From: Alphaproteobacteria bacterium
GTDB taxonomy: Bacteria > Pseudomonadota > Alphaproteobacteria > Rhizobiales > Hyphomicrobiaceae
Assembly: GCA_024279745.1 (NCBI GenBank)
Contig: JAJRRE010000293.1
Span: forward strand, 1 to 6,607
Direction: 5' to 3'
DNA: 6,607 bases
The notes beneath the pieces were generated by a model. The model did no database searches. It saw only the letters and a program-made list of their open reading frames with translations, and was not told the DNA's origin. Of the stretch, positions 1 to 5,078 are shown one piece after another. The position numbers and the translations under genes were made by a program. Every line of letters begins with the position of its first letter. The stretch's first letter is position 1.

Positions 1-115
1 CGTCTTTCATGGAACCGCCGCGATCGAGTAGACCGCCAGCTGTTACCGGCGTCGACAAACACGCTACAATGGTGAGCGCGGCTGTCGCGGCTCGTACAGA
101 TACATTAACTTTCAT
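1..115 (-). CDS. N-terminus of an exported (probably outer-membrane or lipo-) protein, cut by window edge
   Basis: An open minus-strand frame starts with ATG at 115-113 and runs off the left edge after 38 codons. The start is well supported: GAGGG at 127-123 lies 7 bases upstream, and a TATAAT box lies further up at 149-144. The product begins MKVNVSVR, followed by a hydrophobic stretch (residues 9-20) and Val-Thr-Ala before Gly27, which is a good signal peptidase I site after residue 26. Cys19 in Ile-Val-Ala-Cys also fits a lipobox, so it could be a lipoprotein instead. The mature start reads GGLLDRGGSMKD. From memory, a Gly-Gly-Ser-x-Lys-Asp segment is common just after the signal peptide of alphaproteobacterial outer-membrane beta-barrel proteins, so that is my favoured class. 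Export is well supported. The family is inference, because only the first 38 residues are visible. Confidence 0.72.
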   Translation of the reverse strand, partial: MKVNVSVRAATAALTIVACLSTPVTAGGLLDRGGSMKD

Positions 116-132
116 AGGATTACCCTCACTAC

Positions 133-160
133 AACAGGCACGCATTATAACTGGCCTGTT
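133..160. repeat. Inverted repeat, possible operator
   Basis: AACAGGC (133-139) and GCCTGTT (154-160) are perfect 7-base arms separated by 14 bases. The repeat encloses the minus-strand TATAAT box and overlaps the expected start of that transcript, where a repressor would act. No T tract follows on either strand, so it does not look like a terminator. The regulator is unknown. Confidence 0.35.
144..149 (-). promoter_or_regulatory. -10 box of the left-edge exported gene
   Basis: The minus strand reads a perfect TATAAT at 149-144. Transcription would start near 137 and leave a short leader containing the GAGGG ribosome binding site. No good -35 hexamer is found at 15 to 19 bases upstream, so the promoter may need an activator or be weak. 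Confidence 0.42.
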
Positions 161-179
161 TGACCACAGTTTGCGAAGG

Positions 180-185
180 TATAAT
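180..185 (+). promoter_or_regulatory. Candidate -10 box for the cysK run
   Basis: There is a perfect TATAAT on the plus strand. TTGACC at 160-165 resembles a -35 box, but the spacer is 14 bases, shorter than the usual 16-18. If used, it would give cysK a leader of about 320 bases. It is placed back to back with the minus-strand -10 box, which suits a shared divergent control region. Confidence 0.3.
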
Positions 186-227
186 GGGGCATACGGGTTA
201 AGCGGGCGTTAAAAGCCGCATCATTTT

Positions 228-306
228 GCAACGACGCCCCGCCCCGACGACGACGCCCCGCCCCAACGACTCAGCCCCGACGCCCTCCAGACGCCCCGCC
301 CCGACG
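228..306. repeat. Imperfect C-rich tandem repeats
   Basis: The 15-base word ACGACGCCCCGCCCC occurs at 231-245 and 250-264, a period of 19. A shortened copy, ACGCCCCGCCCC, lies at 291-302, with degenerate material between (for example CAGCCCCGACGCC at 272-284). It lies wholly within the cysK leader. Confidence 0.8.
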
Positions 307-460
307 CAATGCAACGAGCCCGTTGCCATCTCGCGGCCCCGTCTCCATATAACAATAATGTCAAAACAGCTTTGCCGCTCGCCCCCTGCTGCCCACTTGC
401 CGGGGGGCACCGACCCCATTAGGGTAGCACGCGCTGAAATATTGACTTTTGGTAAAGACT

Positions 461-482
461 GCTGGCCGTGCAGACGGCTGGC
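461..482 (+). promoter_or_regulatory. Hairpin upstream of the cysK ribosome binding site
   Basis: GCTGGCCGT (461-469) pairs with ACGGCTGGC (474-482) around a GCAG loop, nine pairs including two G-U. CTGC at 459-462 could instead pair with GCAG at 470-473, a competing fold. No T tract follows, so it is not an intrinsic terminator. It ends 21 bases before the AGGA at 504-507 and could affect translation or RNA stability; that role is inferred. Confidence 0.35.
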
Positions 483-515
483 TCCGAAGGTAAATCGTCA
501 TAAAGGAATGAGCAG

Positions 516-1574
516 GTGCATTTTGCTCCCGATGTCGCCGCAGCTGTCGGCAATACACCCTTGATTAAATTGCGCCGCGCCTCGCAGCTTACCGGCTGTA
601 CAATTTTGGGCAAAGCGGACTTTATGAACCCGGGGCAATCGGTCAAGGATCGGGCCGCCTTGTACATTATTCGCGATGCCGAAGCGCGCGGCACCCTGCG
701 CCCCGGCGGCACCATTGTCGAAGGCACCGCTGGTAATACGGGCATCGGCCTCTCGGTGATTGGCCAGGCGCTTGGCTATTCGACTGTAATTGTCATCCCC
801 AAAACCCAGAGCCAGGAGAAAAAAGACACGCTGCGGCTGCTCGGTGCCAAACTCGTCGAGGTCCCCGCTGTCCCCTATAAGAACCCCAATAACTTCGTGC
901 ATTATTCAAAACGTCTGGCGGCGGCGCTGAACGAAAGCAGCCCCCATGGCGCCATCTGGGCCAACCAGTTCGACAACATCGCCAACCGGCGCGCCCATAT
1001 TGAAACAACTGCGAAAGAAATCTGGGAGCAAACTGACGGCAAGGTCGATGGCTTTTGCTGCGCGGCAGGATCAGGCGGCACCATTGGCGGCGTCTCGATG
1101 GGGCTGAAAGAAAAAAACGCCGCTATTCAAATCGCGCTGGCCGACCCGCCCGGCGCGGCGCTGTTTAGCTATTACACCACCGGCAAGCTCGCGGCGAATG
1201 GCTCATCGATTACCGAAGGCATCGGCCAGGGCCGCATCACCGCCAATCTGGAAGACGTGAGCATCGACCATGCCTATAAGATTAGCGATGAGGCCGCGGT
1301 GACAATCGTCTTTCAATTGCTGCGCGAAGAAGGGTTGTGCCTGGGCGCCTCATCGGGGGTCAATGTCGCCGGAGCGATTGAGCTGGCCAAAGCCATGGGG
1401 CCGGGCAAAACCATTGTCACCATGCTGTGCGACTTTGGCAGCCGCTATCAATCGCGGTTATTCAACCCCGAATTTTTGCGCTCAAAAAACCTGCCGGTGC
1501 CCGATTGGCTGGATGATCAAATCGCCAGCAAAAATTTGCCGAGTGTATTTGAACCCGAGCCGCCTAAAAGCTGA
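516..1574 (+). CDS. cysK: Cysteine synthase A (O-acetylserine sulfhydrylase)
   Basis: This cytosolic PLP enzyme makes L-cysteine from O-acetyl-L-serine and sulfide, the last step of assimilation. The 352-residue product shows the fold-type II landmarks in order: VGNTPLIKL at 11-19, the PLP lysine Lys44 in NPGQSVKDRA, the substrate loop TAGNTG (71-76), the phosphate-cradling GSGGT (185-189), and ASSG (278-281), whose serine faces the pyridine nitrogen. Ala72 replaces the serine of E. coli CysK, as I recall for the alphaproteobacterial branch. It is somewhat longer than E. coli CysK (323), with an Asp/Pro-rich tail. The start is GTG: AGGA at 504-507 is 8 bases upstream and an in-frame TAA lies at 501-503. 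The ATG at 508 abuts the AGGA and belongs to another frame. It is the first gene of the sulfur run. Cystathionine beta-synthase is unlikely, since no CBS domains follow. Confidence 0.93.
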   Translation: MHFAPDVAAAVGNTPLIKLRRASQLTGCTILGKADFMNPGQSVKDRAALYIIRDAEARGTLRPGGTIVEGTAGNTGIGLSVIGQALGYSTVIVIPKTQSQEKKDTLRLLGAKLVEVPAVPYKNPNNFVHYSKRLAAALNESSPHGAIWANQFDNIANRRAHIETTAKEIWEQTDGKVDGFCCAAGSGGTIGGVSMGLKEKNAAIQIALADPPGAALFSYYTTGKLAANGSSITEGIGQGRITANLEDVSIDHAYKISDEAAVTIVFQLLREEGLCLGASSGVNVAGAIELAKAMGPGKTIVTMLCDFGSRYQSRLFNPEFLRSKNLPVPDWLDDQIASKNLPSVFEPEPPKS

Positions 1575-1582
1575 CGGCGCCG

Positions 1583-1622
1583 CGACGTGAAACCGATTAG
1601 CACGACGTGAAACCGACCAGCA
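1583..1622. repeat. Two 20-base tandem repeats between cysK and alaX
   Basis: Units at 1583-1602 and 1603-1622 match at 18 of 20 positions (CGACGTGAAACCGATTAGCA, with TT changed to CC in the second). Decayed traces of the AAACC word recur at about the same spacing (1632-1637 AAAACC and 1651-1656 AAAACC), the last just before the alaX ATG. The 83-base gap is mostly this repeat. Confidence 0.85.
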
Positions 1623-1657
1623 CCACACAATAAAACCAAGGGCAAAGGTTAAAACCG

Positions 1658-2395
1658 ATGAGTGAGCCGCCAACCGCGCAATTATTTCGCGACGACGCTT
1701 TTTTAAAAACCTGCACCAGTACTGTGGTCGGTATTAATGAGCGCGGCGGGATTATTCTCGACCGCTCGATCTTTTACGCCAGTTCGGGCGGCCAGCCGGG
1801 CGACACCGGCACCATGCAATTAGCCAGCGGCGAGATGATTACGATTGGCGCGACGGTTTATCAAGACGGTAAAACCACCATTGTGCATGTTCCAGCTGCC
1901 GCCGATAGCGCCCTGCCTGCACCAGGCGAGCAGGTTACGCTCAACCTGGACTGGGACAAGCGGCACCTCTATATGCGCATTCATTCGTGCCTGCATCTGA
2001 TGTGCGCGCTGGTTGATTTTCCCGTTACCGGCGGCCAGATTGGCGCCGGCACGGGACGGCTGGATTTTGCCATTGAAGATGCCGGTGCGATTGACAAGCA
2101 AGATCTGACCACGCGGCTGAATGAGCTGATCAGTGCAAATCACGCCATCACCGACCATTGGATTACCGACGATGAAATGGCCGCCAATCCTGATATGATC
2201 CGCACCATGTCGGTCAAACCGCCAATGGGACAGGGGCGGGTGCGCATTGTCGATATTGGAGAAGGCGGCGGCGTAGATTCTCAGCCCTGCGGCGGCACTC
2301 ATGTTGCAGCTACAGGCGAAATCGGCGCGGTGGAGGTTCCAAAAATCGAAAAGAAGGGCCGACAAAACCGCCGGGTGCGTCTTAAACTGCTATAA
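1658..2395 (+). CDS. alaX: Alanyl-tRNA editing protein AlaX
   Basis: This free-standing relative of the AlaRS editing domain hydrolyses Ser-tRNA(Ala) or Gly-tRNA(Ala) and so prevents mistranslation at alanine codons. The 245-residue product shows the N-terminal beta-barrel signature SSGGQPGDTG at 42-51 and a complete zinc site: His109 and His113 (HSCLH) with Cys211 and His215 (CGGTH). The length fits the medium class (AlaX-M), which has an extra N-terminal barrel but no C-Ala domain; there is no aminoacylation domain. The ATG at 1658 has AAAGG at 1644-1648, 9 bases upstream. It lies 83 bases after cysK and 128 before sseA in the same direction, so co-transcription is plausible. The cysK/alaX/sseA order recurs in alphaproteobacteria as I remember it. 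Serine feeds O-acetylserine synthesis, so a link between serine level and mischarging is a reasonable inference. Confidence 0.92.
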   Translation: MSEPPTAQLFRDDAFLKTCTSTVVGINERGGIILDRSIFYASSGGQPGDTGTMQLASGEMITIGATVYQDGKTTIVHVPAAADSALPAPGEQVTLNLDWDKRHLYMRIHSCLHLMCALVDFPVTGGQIGAGTGRLDFAIEDAGAIDKQDLTTRLNELISANHAITDHWITDDEMAANPDMIRTMSVKPPMGQGRVRIVDIGEGGGVDSQPCGGTHVAATGEIGAVEVPKIEKKGRQNRRVRLKLL

Positions 2396-2396
2396 A

Positions 2397-2452
2397 CGGC
2401 AATAATGCCGGCACCAACGACGCCGATACCCACGACGCTGGCACCAATGAAA
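2397..2452. repeat. Small hairpin and three 15-base tandem repeats before sseA
   Basis: Just after the alaX stop, CGGCA (2397-2401) and TGCCG (2406-2410) form a five-pair hairpin with an ATAA loop and no T tract. Three imperfect 15-base units follow at 2408-2422, 2423-2437 and 2438-2452 (type CCGGCACCAACGACG, 11-12 of 15 matching the first). No terminator is seen, which fits read-through from alaX to sseA. Confidence 0.65.
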
Positions 2453-2523
2453 ATAACTGCGCCAAAGGTAACAACAGCGCCTGAGCGCCAATCCCACTAC
2501 CAAAACAGGAGCCTGAACCGCCC

Positions 2524-3399
2524 ATGTCAAACCTCGCCGGGAAATGGATTGTGGAAACCGATTGGCTGAATGATCATCTCGACGCGCCCGATCTGGTCAT
2601 TCTCGACGGCTCCTGGTATCTGCCGATCATGGAGCGCGATGCCGAGGAAGAATATTCAAACGCCCATATTCCCGGCGCCATCCGGTTTGATATCGATGAT
2701 ATCGCCGATGAGACGTCCCCGCTGCCGCATATGCTCCCCTCGACGGTCAAATTCGCCTCGCGCATGAAAAAAATGGGCATTGGCGACGGTATGCGTGTCG
2801 TGGTTTACGGCGGCCCGTCGAGCCATACGGCGCCGCGCGTGTGGTGGACGTTCCGCGCCATGGGGTTTGAAGATGTGGCCGTGCTTAATGGCGGCCTGGG
2901 CAAATGGCGCGCGGAAAAACGCCCGCTCGACGATCTGCCGCCGCGCCAACGCTCACAGCGCCATTTCACCCCGCGCTTTAACGGCCAATTGGTGTGCGAC
3001 ATGGAAGATGTTAAAATCGTGCTGGCCAGCGGCAGCGCTCAGATCATTGATGCACGCCCCACCGCCCGTTTTGACGGCAGCACTGACGAACCCCGCCCCA
3101 ATCTGGCGCGCGGCCACATCCCCGGCTCGATCTCCTTGCCCTCCAGTAAATTGTTCAACCGCGACGAGACCTTCAAATCTGTGGATGATCTGCGTGAGTT
3201 GTTTGCACAAGCGGGTGTTGATCTGGCAAGACCAATTGTTACGACGTGCGGCTCCGGCGTGACGGCCTCAATTTTGTCGATGGCCCTTGCCATGCTCGGC
3301 CACCCTAATGGTGCCGTTTATGACGGCTCATGGACCGAATGGGGCGCGCGTGGCAGTTGGGTTACAGGCGAGGATATGCCGGTAGCTACCGGGAGTTGA
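2524..3399 (+). CDS. sseA: 3-mercaptopyruvate sulfurtransferase (two rhodanese domains)
   Basis: It transfers sulfur from 3-mercaptopyruvate to its own cysteine as a persulfide and then to a thiol or cyanide acceptor, releasing pyruvate. The 291-residue product has an inactive N-terminal rhodanese domain (about 9-137) and a catalytic C-terminal one (about 155-285). The active loop is CGSGVTA with Cys242; this loop marks mercaptopyruvate rather than thiosulfate enzymes, which usually have a basic CRKG-type loop. Arg182, Arg191, Cys242 and Ser244 keep the spacing of the mammalian substrate and catalytic residues (Arg188, Arg197, Cys248, Ser250). Asp58 and His69 fit the other two triad positions. 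AGGAG at 2507-2511 lies 12 bases before ATG, a little far. No signal peptide is seen, so it is cytosolic. It sits after cysK and alaX, consistent with cysteine-derived sulfur handling. Confidence 0.92.
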   Translation: MSNLAGKWIVETDWLNDHLDAPDLVILDGSWYLPIMERDAEEEYSNAHIPGAIRFDIDDIADETSPLPHMLPSTVKFASRMKKMGIGDGMRVVVYGGPSSHTAPRVWWTFRAMGFEDVAVLNGGLGKWRAEKRPLDDLPPRQRSQRHFTPRFNGQLVCDMEDVKIVLASGSAQIIDARPTARFDGSTDEPRPNLARGHIPGSISLPSSKLFNRDETFKSVDDLRELFAQAGVDLARPIVTTCGSGVTASILSMALAMLGHPNGAVYDGSWTEWGARGSWVTGEDMPVATGS

Positions 3400-3414
3400 A
3401 TAGTGAGGACGACT

Positions 3415-3519
3415 ATGAAAAGTGAGGATCACCGGATCATAGTCAACAACGGCGCCCCGCGTGATTTTGCCCCCGCGCTGATGGGTCCTGTTGCTCTGGG
3501 CGGCATCGCTGCCCGATAG
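3415..3519 (+). CDS. Possible small protein of 34 residues
   Basis: An ATG at 3415, 15 bases after the sseA stop, is preceded by GAGGA (3405-3409) at a spacing of 5. It opens a 34-codon frame beginning MKSEDHRIIVNN and ending GPVALGGIAAR, then TAG at 3517-3519. No membrane segment, cysteine or known motif is visible. The frame stays open for 27 more codons after the TAG, to TAA at 3601-3603, so this could be a broken longer gene, but the second half looks random and basic. The placement suggests coupling to sseA. The AGTGAGGA word of the binding site is repeated at 3421-3428, so the site may be a by-product of local duplication. Function unknown. Confidence 0.28.
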   Translation: MKSEDHRIIVNNGAPRDFAPALMGPVALGGIAAR

Positions 3520-3624
3520 GATGGGCCAACAAGATCGATCACTTTCACGATCAAAAGGTCAAATCGGCGCGATGAGGGTTCCAGATCAAAAAATTTTGAT
3601 TAAAACGGCCAAATACCTTGGCCC
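3520..3624. other. Gap between sseA and the rhodanese gene: no clear gene, AT-rich palindrome
   Basis: Within the 305 bases between sseA and the rhodanese gene, this middle part has no supported gene. ATCAAAA (3585-3591) and TTTTGAT (3594-3600) form a 7-base inverted repeat around AA, and GATCG/CGATC (3533-3537, 3548-3552) form a weaker one. Neither is GC-rich with a T tract, so they are poor terminators. The AT-rich palindrome could be a protein-binding site. No convincing promoter pair was found. Confidence 0.35.
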
Positions 3625-3697
3625 GCGGCCCCGCGCACCAAACACTAGCCGCGCCCCGCGCGAAACATTAGCCCGCGCCCCGCGCGAAATATTAGGA
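3625..3697. repeat. Three tandem repeats of about 24 bases before the rhodanese gene
   Basis: The second and third units share a core at 3651-3671 and 3675-3695 with 20 of 21 bases identical (it begins GCGCCCCGCGCGAAA and ends ATTAG), a period of 24. A more decayed first unit lies at 3625-3650. The last bases of unit three, AG, plus the next GA, make the AGGA (3694-3697) that serves the following gene. Confidence 0.85.
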
Positions 3698-3704
3698 CCA
3701 TGCA

Positions 3705-4088
3705 ATGAGCACACCAACAACGCCACCGCTTCCCTCCAGACTGGGCGCCCCTGAAGCACAGACCATGGCCGCCGATGGCAGTATTTTGCTGATCGATATC
3801 CGCACGCCGGGCGAATGGATGAAATCGGGCCTGCCAGAAGGCGCCAAGGGGCTGACCGTCACCGGGCCTGAATTTGTCGACCAATTGCTTAAGCTCATGG
3901 ACGGCGACAAAACCAAGCCCGTTGCTCTGATCTGCGCCACCGGCAACCGCACCAGCCAGGTGCAGCAATATTTGCTGGCCAATGGGTTTACGCAGATTGC
4001 CGATGTTAATGAGGGCATGATGGGCAACCCGACATCGGGACCCGGCTGGTTATTGCGCGGCCTGCCCACCATTCCCTATGCTGGCTGA
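3705..4088 (+). CDS. Single-domain rhodanese-like sulfurtransferase
   Basis: This is a 127-residue cytosolic protein with one rhodanese domain. The motif IDIRTPGEW (30-38) is the usual domain start, with Asp31 and Arg33. Cys77 in CATGNRT (77-83) is the persulfide-forming cysteine, in the small-loop CxxGxR pattern of single-domain sulfur carriers. A Gly/Pro-rich end (MMGNPTSGPGW, 105-115) follows. The first 12 residues are Pro/Thr-rich. ATG at 3705 has AGGA at 3694-3697, 7 bases upstream; the ATG at 3700 is followed at once by TGA. The in vivo sulfur donor is not visible. Lying after sseA, it may accept persulfide sulfur for tRNA thiolation or sulfide detoxification, which is inference. Its own promoter is possible given the 305-base gap. 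Confidence 0.87.
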   Translation: MSTPTTPPLPSRLGAPEAQTMAADGSILLIDIRTPGEWMKSGLPEGAKGLTVTGPEFVDQLLKLMDGDKTKPVALICATGNRTSQVQQYLLANGFTQIADVNEGMMGNPTSGPGWLLRGLPTIPYAG

Positions 4089-4300
4089 ATTGATTTTCAG
4101 ATGTTATGCTCACCTGCTGTAGTGCCTAACGTGGGGCGCCCCGAATTCTATTTTTGCAGTGAGCCAACTGGGGCTGCCGGGGCTCCCCTACCAACCGGAG
4201 CGCCTTCACACGAGCGTGCGATGATGGTAGTCAGGGCCTAAATCGGTTTCAATTTGCGCGATCGGCGCGACAACAGCACTTTTGAGGAGACATTTTCAAG
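4089..4300 (+). other. Gap between rhodanese gene and bioY
   Basis: No gene is supported here. GGGGCGCCCC at 4133-4142 is a perfect palindrome but can only form a three-pair stem, and TATTTTTG comes 9 bases later, so it is at best a weak terminator. GAGCC (4161-4165) and GGCTC (4181-4185) can pair within a G-rich stretch. CGCG (4257-4260 and 4266-4269) flanks ATCGG. No BioR-type box (TTATCTATAA) is present, so control of bioY is not evident. Confidence 0.4.
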
Positions 4301-4888
4301 ATGACTGACACATTGGTTGAGCGCAGCTGGCCGTCCTCATCATCAGCCGCCCCCCTGTCGTCAAGCGCAATTCTGCGCGGCGCCGTTCTGGCTCTGGCCG
4401 GCTCGATGCTGATTGCTATCTGCGCGCATATCAATGTGCCGATGTGGCCGGTGCCGATGACCATGCAGACCTTTGCCGTTCTGCTGATTGGCGCGGCCTA
4501 TGGCCCAAGACTGGCGCTGGCAACCGTGACGCTTTATCTGGCGCAAGGTGCTGCCGGGTTGCCGGTCTTTGCGGCTGGCGGCGGTCTGGCTTATTTCGCC
4601 GGTCCGACGGCTGGTTATCTTTTGGGCTTTCTACTCGCCGCTTTGGTCGTTGGGGTTCTGGCGCAGCGCGGCTGGGACAAAACAATTCCGCAAGCTTTTG
4701 CCGCCATGGCACTTGGAACAATGTTGATCTACATTCCCGGCGTTCTATGGCTTGGCAATTTTATCGGCCTGGAAAAAGCTTTTGCCGTCGGTGCCGTGCC
4801 TTTCCTGGCCGGCGATCTTGTGAAGGCATTGCTGGGCGCGATGCTTTTGCCTTTTGCCCATAAACTTCTCGACAAGACGCGGCTGTAA
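4301..4888 (+). CDS. bioY: Biotin transporter BioY (ECF S-component)
   Basis: This is an inner-membrane biotin-binding substrate component of energy-coupling factor transporters. The 195-residue product has a polar Ser-rich N-tail (about 1-22) and roughly six hydrophobic segments starting near 25. Family signatures are VPMWPVPMTMQTFAVLL (46-62), GPTAGYLLGF (101-110) and the final PFLAGDLVKALLGA (167-180), where Asp172 and Lys175 are the conserved polar pair of the last helix and likely contact biotin or its pocket. GAGGAG at 4284-4289 is 11 bases before ATG. No EcfA (bioM) or EcfT (bioN) gene lies beside it, so it either works alone, as reported for some solitary BioY proteins, or uses a shared module elsewhere. 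A strong terminator follows, so it is probably the end of its transcript. Confidence 0.92.
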   Translation: MTDTLVERSWPSSSSAAPLSSSAILRGAVLALAGSMLIAICAHINVPMWPVPMTMQTFAVLLIGAAYGPRLALATVTLYLAQGAAGLPVFAAGGGLAYFAGPTAGYLLGFLLAALVVGVLAQRGWDKTIPQAFAAMALGTMLIYIPGVLWLGNFIGLEKAFAVGAVPFLAGDLVKALLGAMLLPFAHKLLDKTRL

Positions 4889-4889
4889 C

Positions 4890-4926
4890 CACAAGCGAAT
4901 TGCTTGTAAGCATCGCATCACTTGTG
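4890..4926 (+). repeat. Imperfect stem-loop after bioY with alternative folds
   Basis: ACAAGC (4891-4896) can pair with GCTTGT (4902-4907). Alternatively CACAAG (4890-4895) pairs with CTTGTG (4921-4926), enclosing TGCTT/AAGCA (4901-4905, 4908-4912). It directly follows the bioY stop and precedes GAAAAATAA. It has no T tract; it may protect the 3' end of the message. Confidence 0.4.
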
Positions 4927-4960
4927 AAAAATAACATTGCCTGCAAAATCCAATTGATTG

Positions 4961-4998
4961 CCCGCGTTACTATTAGTCAGTAGCGCGGGTATTTTTTT
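4961..4998 (+). terminator. Intrinsic terminator of bioY
   Basis: CCCGCGTTACT (4961-4971) pairs with AGTAGCGCGGG (4979-4989) in 11 pairs, one of them T-G, around a 7-base ATTAGTC loop. TATTTTTTT follows immediately (4990-4998). This is a textbook factor-independent terminator for plus-strand transcripts from bioY. Confidence 0.93.
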
Positions 4999-5078
4999 GC
5001 GCTATGATGATGGCATGGCCGCGCCTGTTCGCCAGTGCTTCGGCCTTTCAATATGTCACAACAAGATTGAGATCGCCC

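Larger units (their letters stand above)
186..515 (+). other. Long gene-free leader upstream of cysK
   Basis: No convincing gene is seen in either strand here. The stretch holds a C-rich repeat cluster (228-306), a nine-pair hairpin (461-482) and a possible long-range stem in which GGGCGT (204-209) pairs with ACGCCC (234-239). The same ACGCCC word recurs at 253-258 and 291-296, so alternative pairings exist. TTGACT at 442-447 has no matching -10 box. Open frames across this stretch are rich in Pro, Arg and Thr and reflect the C-rich repeats. No known riboswitch class was recognised. Confidence 0.5.

Noticed and set aside
160..185. TTGACC and TATAAT as a full promoter pair
   Set aside because: The 14-base spacer is too short for a standard sigma-70 promoter; only the -10 box is kept, at low confidence.
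231..302. CRISPR-like array in the cysK leader
   Set aside because: Copies are short, nearly adjacent, without unique spacers, and no cas gene is present.
226..564. Plus-strand 112-codon frame overlapping the start of cysK
   Set aside because: Its Pro/Thr/Arg composition comes from the C-rich repeats, no binding site precedes its start, and it runs into cysK in another frame.
498..902. Antisense open frames across cysK
   Set aside because: They mirror a well-supported gene with clear PLP motifs and have no family features or start signals.
1820..2365. Antisense 181-codon frame across alaX
   Set aside because: It is a shadow of the AlaX coding frame, with no recognisable domain or ribosome binding site.
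3491..3754. Plus-strand 87-codon frame ahead of the rhodanese gene
   Set aside because: It reads through the 24-base repeats, overlaps the rhodanese start in another frame and shows no motif.
4133..4156. GGGGCGCCCC followed by TATTTTTG as the rhodanese terminator
   Set aside because: The palindrome leaves only a three-pair stem once a loop is allowed, and the T tract begins several bases late.
5004..5078. Upstream extension of the acyltransferase (25 extra residues)
   Set aside because: No ribosome binding site and no room after the terminator; the extra residues show no family signature.
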